The notes beneath the pieces are model-generated. The model ran no database searches. It was not told where the DNA came from and saw only the letters and a list, made by a program, of their open reading frames with translations. 64,000 nt of DNA from the NCBI GenBank assembly GCA_037623315.1, contig JBBJJH010000010.1, positions 62,001 through 126,000 of the forward strand. The letters are read 5' to 3'. Positions within the stretch are counted from its first letter, which is position 1; the number at the start of each line of letters is the position of its first letter. This DNA is from Halanaerobiaceae bacterium ANBcell28. GTDB lineage: Bacteria; Bacillota; Halanaerobiia; Halanaerobiales; DTU029. The position numbers and the translations under genes are program-made. This document shows, in pieces, positions 63,172 to 64,000 of this stretch.

Positions 63172-64000
63172 TTATACACCATGGTTGTTTTCAATCTGCT
63201 CTCTAGCTAAGAAATCTACCCGATCGTTATATTCATGGCCTGAATGACCTTTTACCTTTATATATTCCATTTTATAGTTATTTGTTAAAATATCCAACTC
63301 AATCCAAAGATCTTTATTTTTAACATTTTTATTACTAGCAGTCTTCCAGTTACGTTTTTTCCAGGATGGAATCCATTCTTTTAGTCCTTTTAGTACATAA
63401 TTGGAATCAGACACTAGCTTCACTTCTGTTCCCGCTTTTATCTCTTTTAAACCTTCTATTACAGCCATCATTTCCATTCTGTTATTTGTTGTCATAGGTT
63501 CATAACCACTGATTTCATATTCTTGATTATCTTTTATTATTAAGGCAGCATAACCACCTGGACCTGGGTTACCAGAACAAGCACCGTCAGTATATAAAAT
63601 CACTTTGTTATCTAAAACATTATCTTCTTTTATCCAGCCCAAATTGGCACCTTCTTTTATATCAAGATTTTTTATATATGGTTTAATGTCAATTATTGGA
63701 GTTCTATCAAAGGCATCAATACCTGATATATATATATTATTATCTTCAATTCGTATAATCTCAACAGTACTTAATGCTATTGGATTTGGTCGGTTTACAT
63801 CTCTTGTTGCAAAGATTCCCACTAAGTTATTATCTCTCATACTTTGTAGACTTATTTCTTGATCATTGTCTATTCTATCTAAGTAATATATCACATGTAT
63901 ATATTTAAACTCATCTAATTTTAATAATCCTTTAGTGTATTCTTTATTTATTTCTAAATAGTGCCCAGAAGCATTTTTTGATTGCCTAGGTGCTTTACCT
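63172..64000 (-). CDS. TrmO-RNase HI fusion protein (N-terminus cut by window edge)
   Basis: The frame is open to the right edge, so the true start is outside. The part encoded at 63600-64000 resembles the TsaA/TrmO tRNA methyltransferase (N6-methylation of t6A37): PRQ near the edge, then GIFATRDVNRPNPIALSTV and ISGIDAFDRTPIIDIKPYI. Then, in the same frame and without a stop, RNase HI follows with its acidic residues in LYTDGACSGNPGPGGYAAL, MEMMAVIEGL, VSDSNYVLKGL and the Asp of YNDRVDFLA. Both domains keep their key residues, so both activities may be intact. A GTG at 63894 gives an apparent shorter start inside the TrmO part and is not supported. A frameshift artefact is unlikely because the join reads as one open frame. 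Confidence 0.9.
   Translation of the reverse strand, partial: GKAPRQSKNASGHYLEINKEYTKGLLKLDEFKYIHVIYYLDRIDNDQEISLQSMRDNNLVGIFATRDVNRPNPIALSTVEIIRIEDNNIYISGIDAFDRTPIIDIKPYIKNLDIKEGANLGWIKEDNVLDNKVILYTDGACSGNPGPGGYAALIIKDNQEYEISGYEPMTTNNRMEMMAVIEGLKEIKAGTEVKLVSDSNYVLKGLKEWIPSWKKRNWKTASNKNVKNKDLWIELDILTNNYKMEYIKVKGHSGHEYNDRVDFLAREQIENNHGV

Overview
The window is low-GC, AT-rich chromosomal DNA from an endospore-lineage Firmicute that appears to have an outer membrane; the best fit from sequence alone is the order Halanaerobiales (inference). Endospore genes (spoIIGA, sigE, sigG, spoIIR, a YteA-like gene) sit in the classical division/cell-wall locus. A complete apolipoprotein N-acyltransferase (lnt) and a solute-binding protein with an ordinary cleavable signal peptide instead of a lipobox suggest a diderm envelope. 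MurE carries a DNPR motif, pointing to meso-diaminopimelate in the wall. Nearly all genes have clear Shine-Dalgarno sequences, with frequent GTG/TTG starts.

Layout. 1-6.2 kb: a calcium-type P-ATPase cut by the left edge, rqcH (ribosome quality control) and lnt. 6.2-9.8 kb: a tight three-gene operon of an opine-dehydrogenase-like protein, a fused cobalamin-binding/glutamate-mutase-like protein and a Crp/Fnr regulator; its metabolic role is not known to me. 10-13.2 kb: a GLUG-repeat lipoprotein, a region of decayed sequence with a TnpB/IS605-like relic, and an isocitrate/isopropylmalate dehydrogenase family enzyme. 13.4-22 kb: a carbohydrate locus with a strong promoter, a LacI-type palindrome, a leader hairpin, a five-gene Opp/Dpp-type ABC importer and a convergent GH106-like glycosidase without signal peptide, suggesting import of an oligosaccharide followed by cytoplasmic hydrolysis. 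22-29 kb: an EF-G-like GTPase, a metallophosphoesterase, a flavodiiron protein, UV endonuclease and a uracil permease.

29-58.7 kb is almost entirely on the minus strand. Read in the direction of transcription it runs mraZ-rsmH-ftsL-ftsI/spoVD-murE-murF-mraY-murD-ftsW-murG-murC-ftsQ-ftsA-ftsZ, then spoIIGA-sigE-sigG-spoIIR, then ylmC-nrdR-pgeF-(HlyD-like)-yggS-sepF-yggT-ylmH-divIVA, a small membrane protein, a YteA-like gene, lspA-rluD and pyrR-uraA. Control elements visible here include MraZ GTGG repeats, two PyrR attenuators, a spoIIG-like promoter with an Spo0A-like box, and intrinsic terminators. murB is absent from its usual place.

58.9-64 kb: a complete miniature transcription unit encoding a 43-residue cationic peptide, then dinB, ddl, a TrpRS with a four-cysteine motif expected to bind an iron-sulfur cluster, a PerR/Fur regulator with a likely self-operator, and, cut by the right edge, a TrmO-RNase HI fusion. 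I found no rRNA, tRNA, CRISPR array or intact insertion sequence. The least explained items are the cobalamin/opine-dehydrogenase operon, the 43-residue peptide unit and the TrmO-RNase HI fusion.
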